From Tannerellaceae bacterium (lineage in GTDB: Bacteria; Bacteroidota; Bacteroidia; Bacteroidales; Tannerellaceae), in assembly GCA_031273385.1 (NCBI GenBank), contig JAISRY010000014.1, forward strand, positions 1-15,267: 15,267 bases of DNA, read 5' to 3'. Shown here piece by piece: positions 6,997 through 14,249 of this stretch (its first letter is position 1; every line of letters starts with the position of its first letter). A program made the position numbers and the translations under genes. A model generated the notes under the pieces. The model saw nothing but the letters and a program-made list of their open reading frames with translations. It did no database searches and was not told where the DNA came from.

Positions 6997-7082
6997 GAAA
7001 TGATGCTTATGTTTTCGGAAAAACATGCTTATCTTTTGGGAAAAACATAAGCATCATTTCCGGAAAAAATGCTTATGTTTTT
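6997..7082. repeat. 22-nt-period ATGCTTAT array with 42-nt palindrome
   Basis: ATGCTTAT occurs at 7003, 7025 and 7069, and its reverse complement ATAAGCAT at 7047: four sites at an exact 22-base spacing, the third inverted. Flanks are shared too (GGAAA on one side, GTTTT on the other). Sites 1 and 3 form a perfect 19-bp inverted repeat (6997-7015 with 7042-7060). Sites 3 and 4 form a 42-base palindrome (7041-7082) with only two mismatched pairs, centred on TTTCCGGAAA. It lies about 260 bases upstream of the C10 protease ATG with no gene on its other side. A cooperative protein-binding array, a structured RNA or a replication or recombination site would all fit. Confidence 0.85.
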
Positions 7083-7308
7083 AGTGAACGAATGTAAATC
7101 GACCCTCGAAACAGGCATAATATTATATAAAACGGCTATTTTCCCCCTTTTTTGAGGCCTTTTTGGAAATGTTAAAGATAGTAGAATGGGCTTTTTAGTT
7201 GACAAAAAGTCAGAATTTAACACTGTTTAGCACTAAAAACGGTGAAATCGAGCGTCTTCTGTGAGGGTGTTTTTGGTTTTTTCACATGATCAATCCGGTT
7301 TTTTTCCT

Positions 7309-7316
7309 TACTTTTA
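7309..7316 (+). promoter_or_regulatory. Possible -7 box of the C10 protease gene
   Basis: TACTTTTA differs from TAnnTTTG only at the last base and lies 24 bases before the ATG at 7341. No TTG stands at the -33 position, so this is a weak call. Confidence 0.3.
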
Positions 7317-7340
7317 TCCGCTAAATCGAAATAAAGTTAT

Positions 7341-9149
7341 ATGAAGATCCGTATCGCATACCTTATTCTGTTGCTGCTGTTGCCCGGTAGCTTGTCGGCA
7401 AAGCAGGTAGAGAGGGAGTTGGCTTACCGCGTAGCATCCAACTTTACAGCAGGTTATGTCCACGGGAACTTGCGAAGCTTTTCCCCCGCACTGACGTTGA
7501 TCCATACCGCAACAAAAGCGGGCGGGGCAGCCTTACGGTCTGAAGCGTTGCCCCTCTTCTACATATATAATATAGCGGACAACGGGGGGTACGTCATCAT
7601 TTCGGCGGAAGACAACGCCGTTCCGGTACTGGCCTATTCGGAAGAGGGAAGCTTTCAGCCTGAAGCGTTGCCCGAAAACCTGAAGAACTGGCTGGCCGTT
7701 TATGAAAAGGAAATTTCCCTGATGATTGACAAGGGATATACCGCCTCCGAAGAGAACAGGCGGAAATGGGACGAGCTGTTGCAGGACGCTCCCCAGACCG
7801 TCTCTACCCCTTTCCGGATCGCGACCGCCTCATGGGGACAGTCGGATCCGTACAACAAATTCTGCCCCATGGACGGGAGGAAACGTTCGCTGACCGGTTG
7901 TGTCGCCACCGCCATGGGGATCGCCATGAGGCACCACAAATGGCCTGTGCAGGGCAGTGGCAGCCATAGCTATGTCACCGGGGAAAAGCAGTTACCCCTT
8001 TCGGTCGATTTCAACCTGCCCTACCGGTGGGATCTTATGCGGGACAGCTACCGGAGCGACTGGAGCAACGAAGAGGCGGATGCGGCCGCCACCCTCCTGT
8101 ACCATGCCGGCGTGGCGGTGGAGATGGATTACACCTCGGAAGCGAGCGGGGCCTATACGCAGAATGTCGTGAAAGCGCTGATCGACCATTTCGGGTACGA
8201 CAACAGTATGTACCTGGCCTATAAGACCCTCTACCGCGACGAGGAGTGGCATGGCCTCATTCGGGGAGAGCTGGACAACCAGCGGCCGGTCATCTATGCC
8301 GGTGTCAGCGCCAGTGAATCAGGGCACCAGTTCATTATCGACGGGTATGATTCCGGAAACTTTTACCACGTCAATTGGGGATGGAACGGATTGAATGACG
8401 GTTTTTTCTGCCTCACAAGTACGGATGGAAAGCAAAGCATTGAATATGAGATAGAGCAGGATGCCGTTATCGGTATGCGGAAAGCGCAGGAAGGTTCCGC
8501 GCCGGGGTATGAGTTTTACTTTTACGAATCAGACGTTTTCCCTGTTACGGGGCTGAGTACCAACGTCGATGCCATTACGCGCGATGCCCCTTTCCGGATC
8601 GCCTTTTCGTATGTCTGTGATTACGGGCTACGCGATTTTAGCGGGAAAATGGGCTTCTTCCTTGTCGACAGGGAGGGGCGCAGGAAAGAGGAGCTGGACG
8701 TATTTCCCGTTGACCTGGAAGCCCGCTATGCCGTATACGACGATACAGGCGAAACGTACCGTATCTCCGCCGAGGTAGAAGAGGGGGACCGGATCCGCAT
8801 GTTTTATACGCCGGACGAAAAGGTGTGGAAGCCTGTCCGGGGCAAACCGGGCGCCATAACCGAACTGCCGGTGAAAGCGCAGGCATCGACGGCGTCAGCC
8901 CATGCCCTGCCCGTAGCGCAACCCATTGTCGTCCAGGCAACGGCATCTGCCATATATGTACGGACAACGGATCAGTCCGCCATACGCCGCCTTACGCTTT
9001 TCGACCTCGCCGGGCGTCCGGTAAAAGAGGCGCTCTTTCAGGCAGGATCGTCCGAAGCCTCGCTTCCGGTCGCGGAATGTCCGTCCGGCGCCTATATCCT
9101 CTCCGTAGAAACGACAAAAGGCGGAAAGCAATACAAAATCATACGATAG
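7341..9149 (+). CDS. Secreted C10 (streptopain-like) cysteine protease with sorting domain
   Basis: This 602-residue exported protease resembles streptopain (SpeB) and the interpain/periodontain group of Bacteroidales. A signal peptide with a Leu-rich core ends near SLSA-KQ (res 20-21). Residues 21-150 match the inhibitory propeptide, including VIISAEDNAVPVLAYSEEG. The catalytic domain has Cys187 in TGCVATAMGIAMRHH, His329 in SGHQFIIDGYD and WGWNG (346-350). A beta-rich middle region of unclear function follows. The last 75 or so residues (LTLFDLAGRPVKEA, SGAYILSVETTKGGKQYKIIR) look like a type A C-terminal sorting domain of the type IX secretion system. It would be made as a zymogen and sent to the cell surface or medium, activated by propeptide removal. 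It is apparently monocistronic, following the non-coding repeat region. The targets are unknown. Confidence 0.93.
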   Translation: MKIRIAYLILLLLLPGSLSAKQVERELAYRVASNFTAGYVHGNLRSFSPALTLIHTATKAGGAALRSEALPLFYIYNIADNGGYVIISAEDNAVPVLAYSEEGSFQPEALPENLKNWLAVYEKEISLMIDKGYTASEENRRKWDELLQDAPQTVSTPFRIATASWGQSDPYNKFCPMDGRKRSLTGCVATAMGIAMRHHKWPVQGSGSHSYVTGEKQLPLSVDFNLPYRWDLMRDSYRSDWSNEEADAAATLLYHAGVAVEMDYTSEASGAYTQNVVKALIDHFGYDNSMYLAYKTLYRDEEWHGLIRGELDNQRPVIYAGVSASESGHQFIIDGYDSGNFYHVNWGWNGLNDGFFCLTSTDGKQSIEYEIEQDAVIGMRKAQEGSAPGYEFYFYESDVFPVTGLSTNVDAITRDAPFRIAFSYVCDYGLRDFSGKMGFFLVDREGRRKEELDVFPVDLEARYAVYDDTGETYRISAEVEEGDRIRMFYTPDEKVWKPVRGKPGAITELPVKAQASTASAHALPVAQPIVVQATASAIYVRTTDQSAIRRLTLFDLAGRPVKEALFQAGSSEASLPVAECPSGAYILSVETTKGGKQYKIIR

Positions 9150-9151
9150 TT

Positions 9152-9176
9152 AATTCGCCGAATTGACGTATATTTG
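9152..9176 (+). promoter_or_regulatory. Promoter and palindrome upstream of the DUF4494 operon
   Basis: TATATTTGT (from 9169) is a perfect -7 box 51 bases before the DUF4494 ATG. Five bases upstream lies AATTCG-C-CGAATT (9152-9164), a perfect 6-bp palindrome with a single central base that begins two bases after the protease stop. Its position between the -33 and -7 regions would suit an operator, and there is no clear -33 TTG. Confidence 0.45.
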
Positions 9177-9226
9177 TAGCGGAATTAGAAATAATGAGTA
9201 GATAAACAAAACAAAAACAAAAGAAT

Positions 9227-9706
9227 ATGCACAACTGGTTTGAATGTAAAGTCTCTTACGAAAAGATGCTTGAAAATGGAATGCAGAAAAAGGTGACAGA
9301 GCCTTATCTGGTAGATGCACTGTCGTTTACGGAAGCGGAAGCCCGCATTATTGAAGAAATACGCCCCTATATTACCGGCGAATTTACCATAGCCGATATC
9401 AAACGCGCACGCCTTTCCGAAATATTTTTTAACGAAAATGGAGACCGTTTCTACCGCATAAAGGTACTCTTCATTTCGCTGGACGAGAAAAGTGGGGCGG
9501 AAAAGAAAACGGCAGCCCAGATGCTGGCGCAGGCCTCTACGCTGAAAGGCGCTATCGACGTGCTGGAAGAGGGCATGAAAGGGACAATGGCCGACTATGC
9601 GATCGCCTCGGTCGTCGAAACGGCCTTGATGGACGTCTTCCCCTATACGGCCGACTCGGGAAAAAACAAATCGGAAGAAGAGCTGCTTGCCGAACGGAGA
9701 CAATGA
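9227..9706 (+). CDS. DUF4494 family protein
   Basis: This is a 159-residue cytoplasmic protein of a family of unknown function conserved in Bacteroidetes (DUF4494). It begins MHNWFECKVSYEKMLENGMQ, contains VTEPYLVDALSFTEAEARI and FYRIKVLFISLDEKSGAEKK, and ends in a charged tail. There is no signal peptide or membrane segment. Its last four bases overlap the start of yggS (ATGA), so the two are probably translationally coupled; this pairing with yggS is the best hint to function, perhaps something in vitamin B6 or amino-acid homeostasis. The ATG at 9227 is preceded by an A-rich leader typical of Bacteroidetes. Confidence 0.88.
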   Translation: MHNWFECKVSYEKMLENGMQKKVTEPYLVDALSFTEAEARIIEEIRPYITGEFTIADIKRARLSEIFFNENGDRFYRIKVLFISLDEKSGAEKKTAAQMLAQASTLKGAIDVLEEGMKGTMADYAIASVVETALMDVFPYTADSGKNKSEEELLAERRQ

Positions 9707-10380
9707 GTATAGGAGCGAAAATACGGCAGCTCAAAAGCCTGTTACCCGAAGAGGTAAGGCTGGTGGCCGTCTCTAAACTCCACCCGCCGGAAGCGGTCAT
9801 GGAGGCATACGAAGCCGGCCAGCGGATTTTCGGCGAAAGCCGGGCGCAGGAACTGGCCGCAAAACATAACCTGTTGCCCAAAGATATCGAGTGGCACTTT
9901 ATCGGCCCCCTGCAAAGGAATAAAATAAAGGATATCGCCCCGTTTGTGCATACCATCCACAGCATAGATTCTCCCGCTTTGCTGCAGGAAGTGAACAGGC
10001 AAGCGGCTAAACATGACAGGGTTATACGTGTTTTGCTTGAGATCCATATCGCGATGGAAGAAAACAAACACGGTTTCACGCCCCAGTCGTGCCGGGCGTT
10101 TCTCTCCGGCGAAGAGGCGGCCGACTACCGGAATACCCGGATCTGCGGATTGATGGGAATGGCCACTTTCACAGACGATAAAGAGCAGATCCGTAAGGAG
10201 TTTCACCAGTTGCATGATTTCTTTGAAGAATTGAAAAGCGCCCGTTTCAAGGGGGACGAAGACTTCAGGGAATTGTCGATGGGCATGACGAACGACTACC
10301 CCATAGCCATCGACGAGGGAAGCACACTGGTTCGGTTGGGTAGTTATATTTTCAACCATTATAAATGTAATCAGACATGA
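9703..10380 (+). CDS. yggS: PLP homeostasis protein, YggS/PROSC family
   Basis: This cytoplasmic 225-residue pyridoxal-5'-phosphate-binding protein has a single-domain fold-type III barrel. The family buffers free PLP and affects amino-acid and keto-acid pools; no enzyme activity is established. The PLP lysine is Lys25 in RLVAVSK. Other conserved motifs are FGESRAQE (res 43-50), EWHFIGPLQRNK (63-74), GLMGMATF (149-156), SMGMTNDYPIAI (192-203) and STLVRLGSYIF (207-217), the last two forming the phosphate-binding end of the barrel. The first motif varies the usual GENYxQE to GESRAQE, as I would expect for Bacteroidetes members. It overlaps both neighbours by four bases (9703-9706 and 10377-10380), which marks a tight operon. 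Confidence 0.95.
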   Translation: MSIGAKIRQLKSLLPEEVRLVAVSKLHPPEAVMEAYEAGQRIFGESRAQELAAKHNLLPKDIEWHFIGPLQRNKIKDIAPFVHTIHSIDSPALLQEVNRQAAKHDRVIRVLLEIHIAMEENKHGFTPQSCRAFLSGEEAADYRNTRICGLMGMATFTDDKEQIRKEFHQLHDFFEELKSARFKGDEDFRELSMGMTNDYPIAIDEGSTLVRLGSYIFNHYKCNQT

Positions 10381-11354
10381 TTGATATCAGAACTCAATAT
10401 GCGGGGCTAACGCTTCGCAATCCGATCATAGTCGGCAGTTCGGGGTTGACCAATAACCCGGAGCGGAATAAGGAATATGAAAAAGCCGGCGCCGGCGCTA
10501 TCGTCCTGAAATCCCTTTTTGAGGAGCAAATAGAGATACAGAGCGACTCCCTGATGCAGGAATCCGATTATCCCGAAGCCGTCGACTATATCCATGGATA
10601 TGCAAAAGCAAATCAGGTAAACAGCTACCTGGAACTGATCAAGAATACGAAAGCCGTATGCAATATCCCCATCATCGCCAGTATCAACTGCTACAGGACG
10701 GATGCCTGGGTCGACTTTGCCCGTCAGATCGAACTGGCCGGTGCGGATGCCCTGGAGCTGAATGTCTTTTTCCTCAATACCGACTTATCGCACGAATATG
10801 ATCCGACGTTTGCCCTGTATGTCAATATCATCCGTAAAGTAAAGGAAACCATATCCATTCCGGTCATCATGAAGATAGGGAAAGCGTGCAGTAATGTCCC
10901 GGCGCTGGTGCACACGTTGAAGATAAACGGAGCGGACGGCGTCGTCCTTTTCAACCGTTTCTACCAGCCGGATATCGACATAAATACCATGCAAATCGTC
11001 TCCGGCAACGTATTCAGCAGCCACTCCGACCTGAGCGACACCCTCCGCTGGACAGCCATCGTTTCGGGAAAGATACCGGATATCAGCATCGCCTCCTCCA
11101 CAGGGGTGCATGACTGGGAAGATGTGGTAAAGTGCCTGTTGGCCGGCGCCTCCGCCGTACAGATGTGCAGCTCCATCTATACCCACGGGGCTGAAATCAT
11201 CTCCCAGGTACTGACCTGTATAGAAGAGTGGATGCACCAGACATGCTACGAATCGCTATCGCAATTCCACGGAAAGCTGAACTATGCCCGGATTAAAAAC
11301 CCCAGCATATACGAGCGCTCACAATTTATGAAGTATTTTTCCAACAGGGATTGA
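10377..11354 (+). CDS. Dihydroorotate dehydrogenase-like flavoprotein (active site altered)
   Basis: This 325-residue FMN barrel protein has the class 1 dihydroorotate dehydrogenase fold. The N-terminal TQYAGLTLRNPIIVGSSGLT matches the family, as do Lys45 in VLKS (flavin contact), IASINC, PVIMKIGKA and the C-terminal phosphate loop IASSTGVHDWEDVVKCLLAGASAVQMCSSIY. In true class 1 enzymes the catalytic base is a Cys in LNxSCPN; here that segment is LELNVFFLN (res 126-134), with Phe where Ser and Cys would be and Leu for Pro. The usual reaction is therefore doubtful, and Bacteroidetes relatives are often named only 'dihydroorotate dehydrogenase-like'. It might use another substrate or bind FMN for other purposes. 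It ends 29 bases before the end of the convergent MBOAT gene. Confidence 0.88.
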   Translation: MIDIRTQYAGLTLRNPIIVGSSGLTNNPERNKEYEKAGAGAIVLKSLFEEQIEIQSDSLMQESDYPEAVDYIHGYAKANQVNSYLELIKNTKAVCNIPIIASINCYRTDAWVDFARQIELAGADALELNVFFLNTDLSHEYDPTFALYVNIIRKVKETISIPVIMKIGKACSNVPALVHTLKINGADGVVLFNRFYQPDIDINTMQIVSGNVFSSHSDLSDTLRWTAIVSGKIPDISIASSTGVHDWEDVVKCLLAGASAVQMCSSIYTHGAEIISQVLTCIEEWMHQTCYESLSQFHGKLNYARIKNPSIYERSQFMKYFSNRD

Positions 11355-11383
11355 ACGGCTTTTTGCGTTCGGGAGCGGCGGCT

Positions 11384-12928
11384 TTAAAACTGGAAATAGA
11401 TAAACGGTTGTACGCCGGCACTCTTGACCTGAACCACGATAAAGATGATGATCACCAGCATGATAGCCTGTACAAGGAGCGGAGAACGGGTGACGATGCG
11501 TCGCACATACAGCTCGGAACGCTTCGGCATCAGGTGAAAAGCATACCCTAAAACCATCAGGAAACACACCCCCTTATACCCGGCAACAAACGGCAGGAAC
11601 ACCTCCGGATGAAAGTCGGTAGCGATCTGGCTTATCATCTCGCCTGCACCCTGCATCGTACCCGCACGAAAAAATATCCAGCCGAAACAGACTGTGTGAA
11701 ACGTAACGAACATCCCCAATACGCGGCGGAAAGGCGTCATCTCTCCCCCCTGCCGTTTGAAGCCGCCGAAGCGCCCCATGACGAATTTATGAACGCCCAA
11801 TGCCACGCCATGCCACGCTCCCCAGAAAAGAAAACGGAGGGATGCGCCATGCCACAAGCCGCCCAGCAGCATAGTAATAAAGAGGTTGGCATACGTCCGC
11901 ATCTTCCCTTTCCGGTTGCCGCCCAGCGAGATATAGAGGTAATCCTTTAACCACGAAGAGAGTGAGATATGCCAACGCCTCCAAAATTCGGTAATCGTCG
12001 CCGACTGGTACGGGGAGTCGAAATTCATACTGAAACGGAAACCCAGCAGCAGCGCGATCCCGATCGCCATATCCGAATAGCCCGAGAAGTCGCAATATAT
12101 CTGGAGGGCATACCCGTACACTCCCAGCAAATTCTCCACCCCGGTATAAAGCAACGGCGCATCAAAAACACGATCGACAAAGTTCAGGCTGATGTAGTCG
12201 GAGATCACCGCCTTTTTAAATAACCCGCAAAGTATCAGGTAAAAGCCCTCACCGAATTGCTCGCGCGAAACGGCTGGCTCCTGATGTATCTGCGGCAGGA
12301 AATCACGCGCCCGGACAATAGGGCCGGCCACCAGCTGGGGGAAGAAAGAGACATAAAACAGGTAATCCGTCCAGCGGTTGACCGGCGCGATCTGCCGGCG
12401 GTAAATATCAATCACATAGCTGAGCGATTGAAAGGTAAAGAACGAGATACCTACGGGGAGAAAAATATCTGCCGGCGTATACGTCAGGCTTTGCAATGCC
12501 GCATTTCCCGTCAAATGCCCGATCTCATGCCCCAGCTGGGCGAACAGGTTCAAGAGGAAGTTCGTATATTTGAAATAACACAGCATCCCCAGGTTGACAC
12601 ACAAGCTGGCTATTACCAACCACTTGCGTGCAACGACGGAAGCCGTGCGCGAAAGCCCCTTGCCGATGAGGAAGTCCGTCGTTGCCGTGAAAAGGAGAAG
12701 CACAAACCATATCCCGCTACTTTTATAATAAAAATACAAAGAAAATAGGATAACATAAACCATTCGCGCCAGGGTATTTTTCCTGAGCGAGAGGTAAATC
12801 ATCAGGAAACCGATAAAAAGGAAAAGGAACAACCCGCTGCTAAACAGCAGGGGCGCGTCCGCTTGATAGGCGAAAAGCTCCGGCAGCTTTTCCAGCGATA
12901 GCTCCTTATTTAACAGCCCGTTCGCCAT
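11384..12928 (-). CDS. MBOAT membrane O-acyltransferase, AlgI type
   Basis: This 514-residue polytopic membrane protein of the MBOAT family (AlgI/DltB/PatA group) moves acyl groups, usually acetyl, across the membrane for attachment to a surface polymer. Motifs in order: FFTFQSLSYVIDIYRR (res 163-178), FFPQLVAGPIVRARDFLPQI (195-214), ALQIYCDFSGYSDMAIGIA, WRRWHISLSSWLKDYLYISLGGN with His320, and GGLWHGAS (356-363) with the near-invariant catalytic His360. About ten to twelve membrane segments are apparent. The start at ATG 12928 lies 23 bases inside the upstream SGNH gene, so translation is probably coupled. With the two SGNH genes before it, it forms a complete acylation operon. The polymer cannot be named from this sequence. 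Confidence 0.95.
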   Translation of the reverse strand: MANGLLNKELSLEKLPELFAYQADAPLLFSSGLFLFLFIGFLMIYLSLRKNTLARMVYVILFSLYFYYKSSGIWFVLLLFTATTDFLIGKGLSRTASVVARKWLVIASLCVNLGMLCYFKYTNFLLNLFAQLGHEIGHLTGNAALQSLTYTPADIFLPVGISFFTFQSLSYVIDIYRRQIAPVNRWTDYLFYVSFFPQLVAGPIVRARDFLPQIHQEPAVSREQFGEGFYLILCGLFKKAVISDYISLNFVDRVFDAPLLYTGVENLLGVYGYALQIYCDFSGYSDMAIGIALLLGFRFSMNFDSPYQSATITEFWRRWHISLSSWLKDYLYISLGGNRKGKMRTYANLFITMLLGGLWHGASLRFLFWGAWHGVALGVHKFVMGRFGGFKRQGGEMTPFRRVLGMFVTFHTVCFGWIFFRAGTMQGAGEMISQIATDFHPEVFLPFVAGYKGVCFLMVLGYAFHLMPKRSELYVRRIVTRSPLLVQAIMLVIIIFIVVQVKSAGVQPFIYFQF

Positions 12929-14249
12929 CCCTTTCCTCCTTTAAACGCATCAATGCCTTGAACAGCAAAGCGCCCTGCTCGCTGTATCCCTCTTTCGTAA
13001 AGTGTATCCGGTCCCTGCCCATCCATTTCCCGTTAAACCACTTGATACACGAATTTTTCCCTCCCGTAGCCGAGAACAGATCCCAGCAGGCAAGCCCCTC
13101 TTTCCGGGCAATAGCGGCCATGGCCTTTGCCACACGTTCGGTATTCTCATTACGCACGTATACCCGCCTCTTATCCACCCATACCCGCTTGTAACACTCC
13201 GGCGGAGTCGTCAGCAGGATAGCCGCGCGGGGCATATATTTCCTCACAAGCGCGACAAAAGCCTCGATCTGACCCGTAAACTCCTCCATCCTGAAACGCC
13301 TGCCGAAACTCTCGTTCGTACCCAGCGAAACGATCAACAGGGAGGGGTCGAGCAGCGCCAACTGGCGGACATACCCCTCATCCGTATAATGCACAAACAT
13401 CGCGCCGTTTAGCCCGACAGCATGGTACAGGATACCCGGCCGGCCATTTGTCAGCAGAAACCCATAATAGACGTTGTCGAACGATGAAGCCGGGTAAAGC
13501 GAATCCGTTCCCTGCCGGCGGCGCGTACTTTGCAACTGCAAACTATCCGTCAGGCACGAAATCCTGAACGTATCCGCCACTACGCCAGGCAGGCGCGGAG
13601 AAACCACCCCTCTGGAAACGGCAACAGAATCTTTCCACATACCGGAAACAAGCATCGGCATAGCCTTTTCCCCCCTGTACAGGATCGCGCGGTTGAAGCC
13701 ATAACCTGCGCCGTTGACAGGAGCAATGGAGAGGTCAAAATTGACAAAAGGGGAGGCCGTTTGCAGTCCGATACCCCCCAAACCGACAGGCGATTTCTTG
13801 TTGCATTGAATACAACTTCCTGTTGTCCATTCTTTTACAAGGGAAGAGATGAAGTAGTCGTCCGGCTCGTTTGTTTTCGTCAGTTTGAAAGGGGCGACCC
13901 ATCCGCGTCCGGCATTTCCGTAGTGTGCATGCATGAGGCGCATGGCGCGTCCGGTATAGAACCCCGCCTGGACATGCGAATCGCCAAGGTGGACAACGGA
14001 TATCACCGTGTCCTTCCCTTCGCTCAACAGATTCAATTCGTCAAAAAAAGCGTCCAACGCATGCGCTTCATCATCCACCATACAGAGCGAATCAACGACA
14101 AACCGGAGATTGGAACGCACCGTATCAACATACGAAAGAACAGGAAAGCCGCCCTTTGCAAATCCCCCCGTAGCAACGATCAGGGTCACTGCGCCCACCG
14201 CAACAAGCGCACGCCAAAGGTTAACGTATCCTCTTTTCCGCCTCATCAT
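12906..14249 (-). CDS. SGNH/GDSL hydrolase-fold protein with N-terminal membrane anchor
   Basis: The protein has 447 residues. An N-terminal stretch with a basic start (MMRRKRGYVN) and a hydrophobic segment (res 11-31) is a signal anchor or signal peptide, placing the rest in the periplasm. The SGNH blocks are HLGDSHVQAG with nucleophile Ser91, SLGTNES with Asn312, and RDRIHFTKEGY with Asp413 and His416, an intact triad. Residues 110-300 form a large insert between blocks I and III. It resembles the periplasmic acetyltransferase partners of MBOAT proteins (AlgJ/AlgX, PatB) in role, inferred from context. The ATG at 14249 lies inside the preceding SGNH gene (29-base overlap), and a second ATG directly follows. 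A paralogue stretch near the end (WDLFSATGGKNS) is shared with its neighbour. Confidence 0.88.
   Translation of the reverse strand: MMRRKRGYVNLWRALVAVGAVTLIVATGGFAKGGFPVLSYVDTVRSNLRFVVDSLCMVDDEAHALDAFFDELNLLSEGKDTVISVVHLGDSHVQAGFYTGRAMRLMHAHYGNAGRGWVAPFKLTKTNEPDDYFISSLVKEWTTGSCIQCNKKSPVGLGGIGLQTASPFVNFDLSIAPVNGAGYGFNRAILYRGEKAMPMLVSGMWKDSVAVSRGVVSPRLPGVVADTFRISCLTDSLQLQSTRRRQGTDSLYPASSFDNVYYGFLLTNGRPGILYHAVGLNGAMFVHYTDEGYVRQLALLDPSLLIVSLGTNESFGRRFRMEEFTGQIEAFVALVRKYMPRAAILLTTPPECYKRVWVDKRRVYVRNENTERVAKAMAAIARKEGLACWDLFSATGGKNSCIKWFNGKWMGRDRIHFTKEGYSEQGALLFKALMRLKEERDGERAVK

Larger units (their letters stand above)
6622..7340. other. 0.7-kb AT-rich region without a convincing gene
   Basis: No frame here gives a protein I recognise; the two open frames over 60 codons (6841-7050 plus, 7029-7223 minus) have a weak or absent start context and run into the repeat array. 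The stretch holds a 12-bp inverted repeat (6645-6699), the 22-nt-period array (6997-7082), an imperfect hairpin CACTGTTT/AAACGGTG near 7221-7244 and the probable leader of the C10 protease gene. CGGAAAAA occurs several times (6749, 6902, 7016, 7061). It could hold regulatory sites, a small RNA, or decayed mobile DNA. Confidence 0.5.

Noticed and set aside
6841..7050. 69-codon plus-strand frame in the 0.7-kb gap
   Set aside because: It starts with TTG, resembles nothing I know, has no promoter or leader, and ends inside the repeat array.
6997..7082. CRISPR array reading of the 22-nt-period repeats
   Set aside because: The conserved unit is only about 8-14 bases, one copy is inverted, and the intervals are too short for spacers.
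7041..7082. Intrinsic terminator reading of the 42-base palindrome
   Set aside because: No gene ends upstream of it on either strand, and the stem is AT-rich, so termination is not the best explanation.
3496..7118. CGAAACAGGCAT present twice (3496-3507 and 7107-7118)
   Set aside because: Several shared 12-mers are expected by chance in a window of this length, and flanks do not match.
7029..7223. 64-codon minus-strand frame over the repeat array
   Set aside because: Low-complexity content, part of it translated repeat, no recognisable motif and no sensible neighbour.
12257..12748. 163-codon plus-strand frame within the MBOAT gene, and other long frames opposite the SGNH genes
   Set aside because: They lie antisense to genes with intact family motifs and have no recognisable features of their own.
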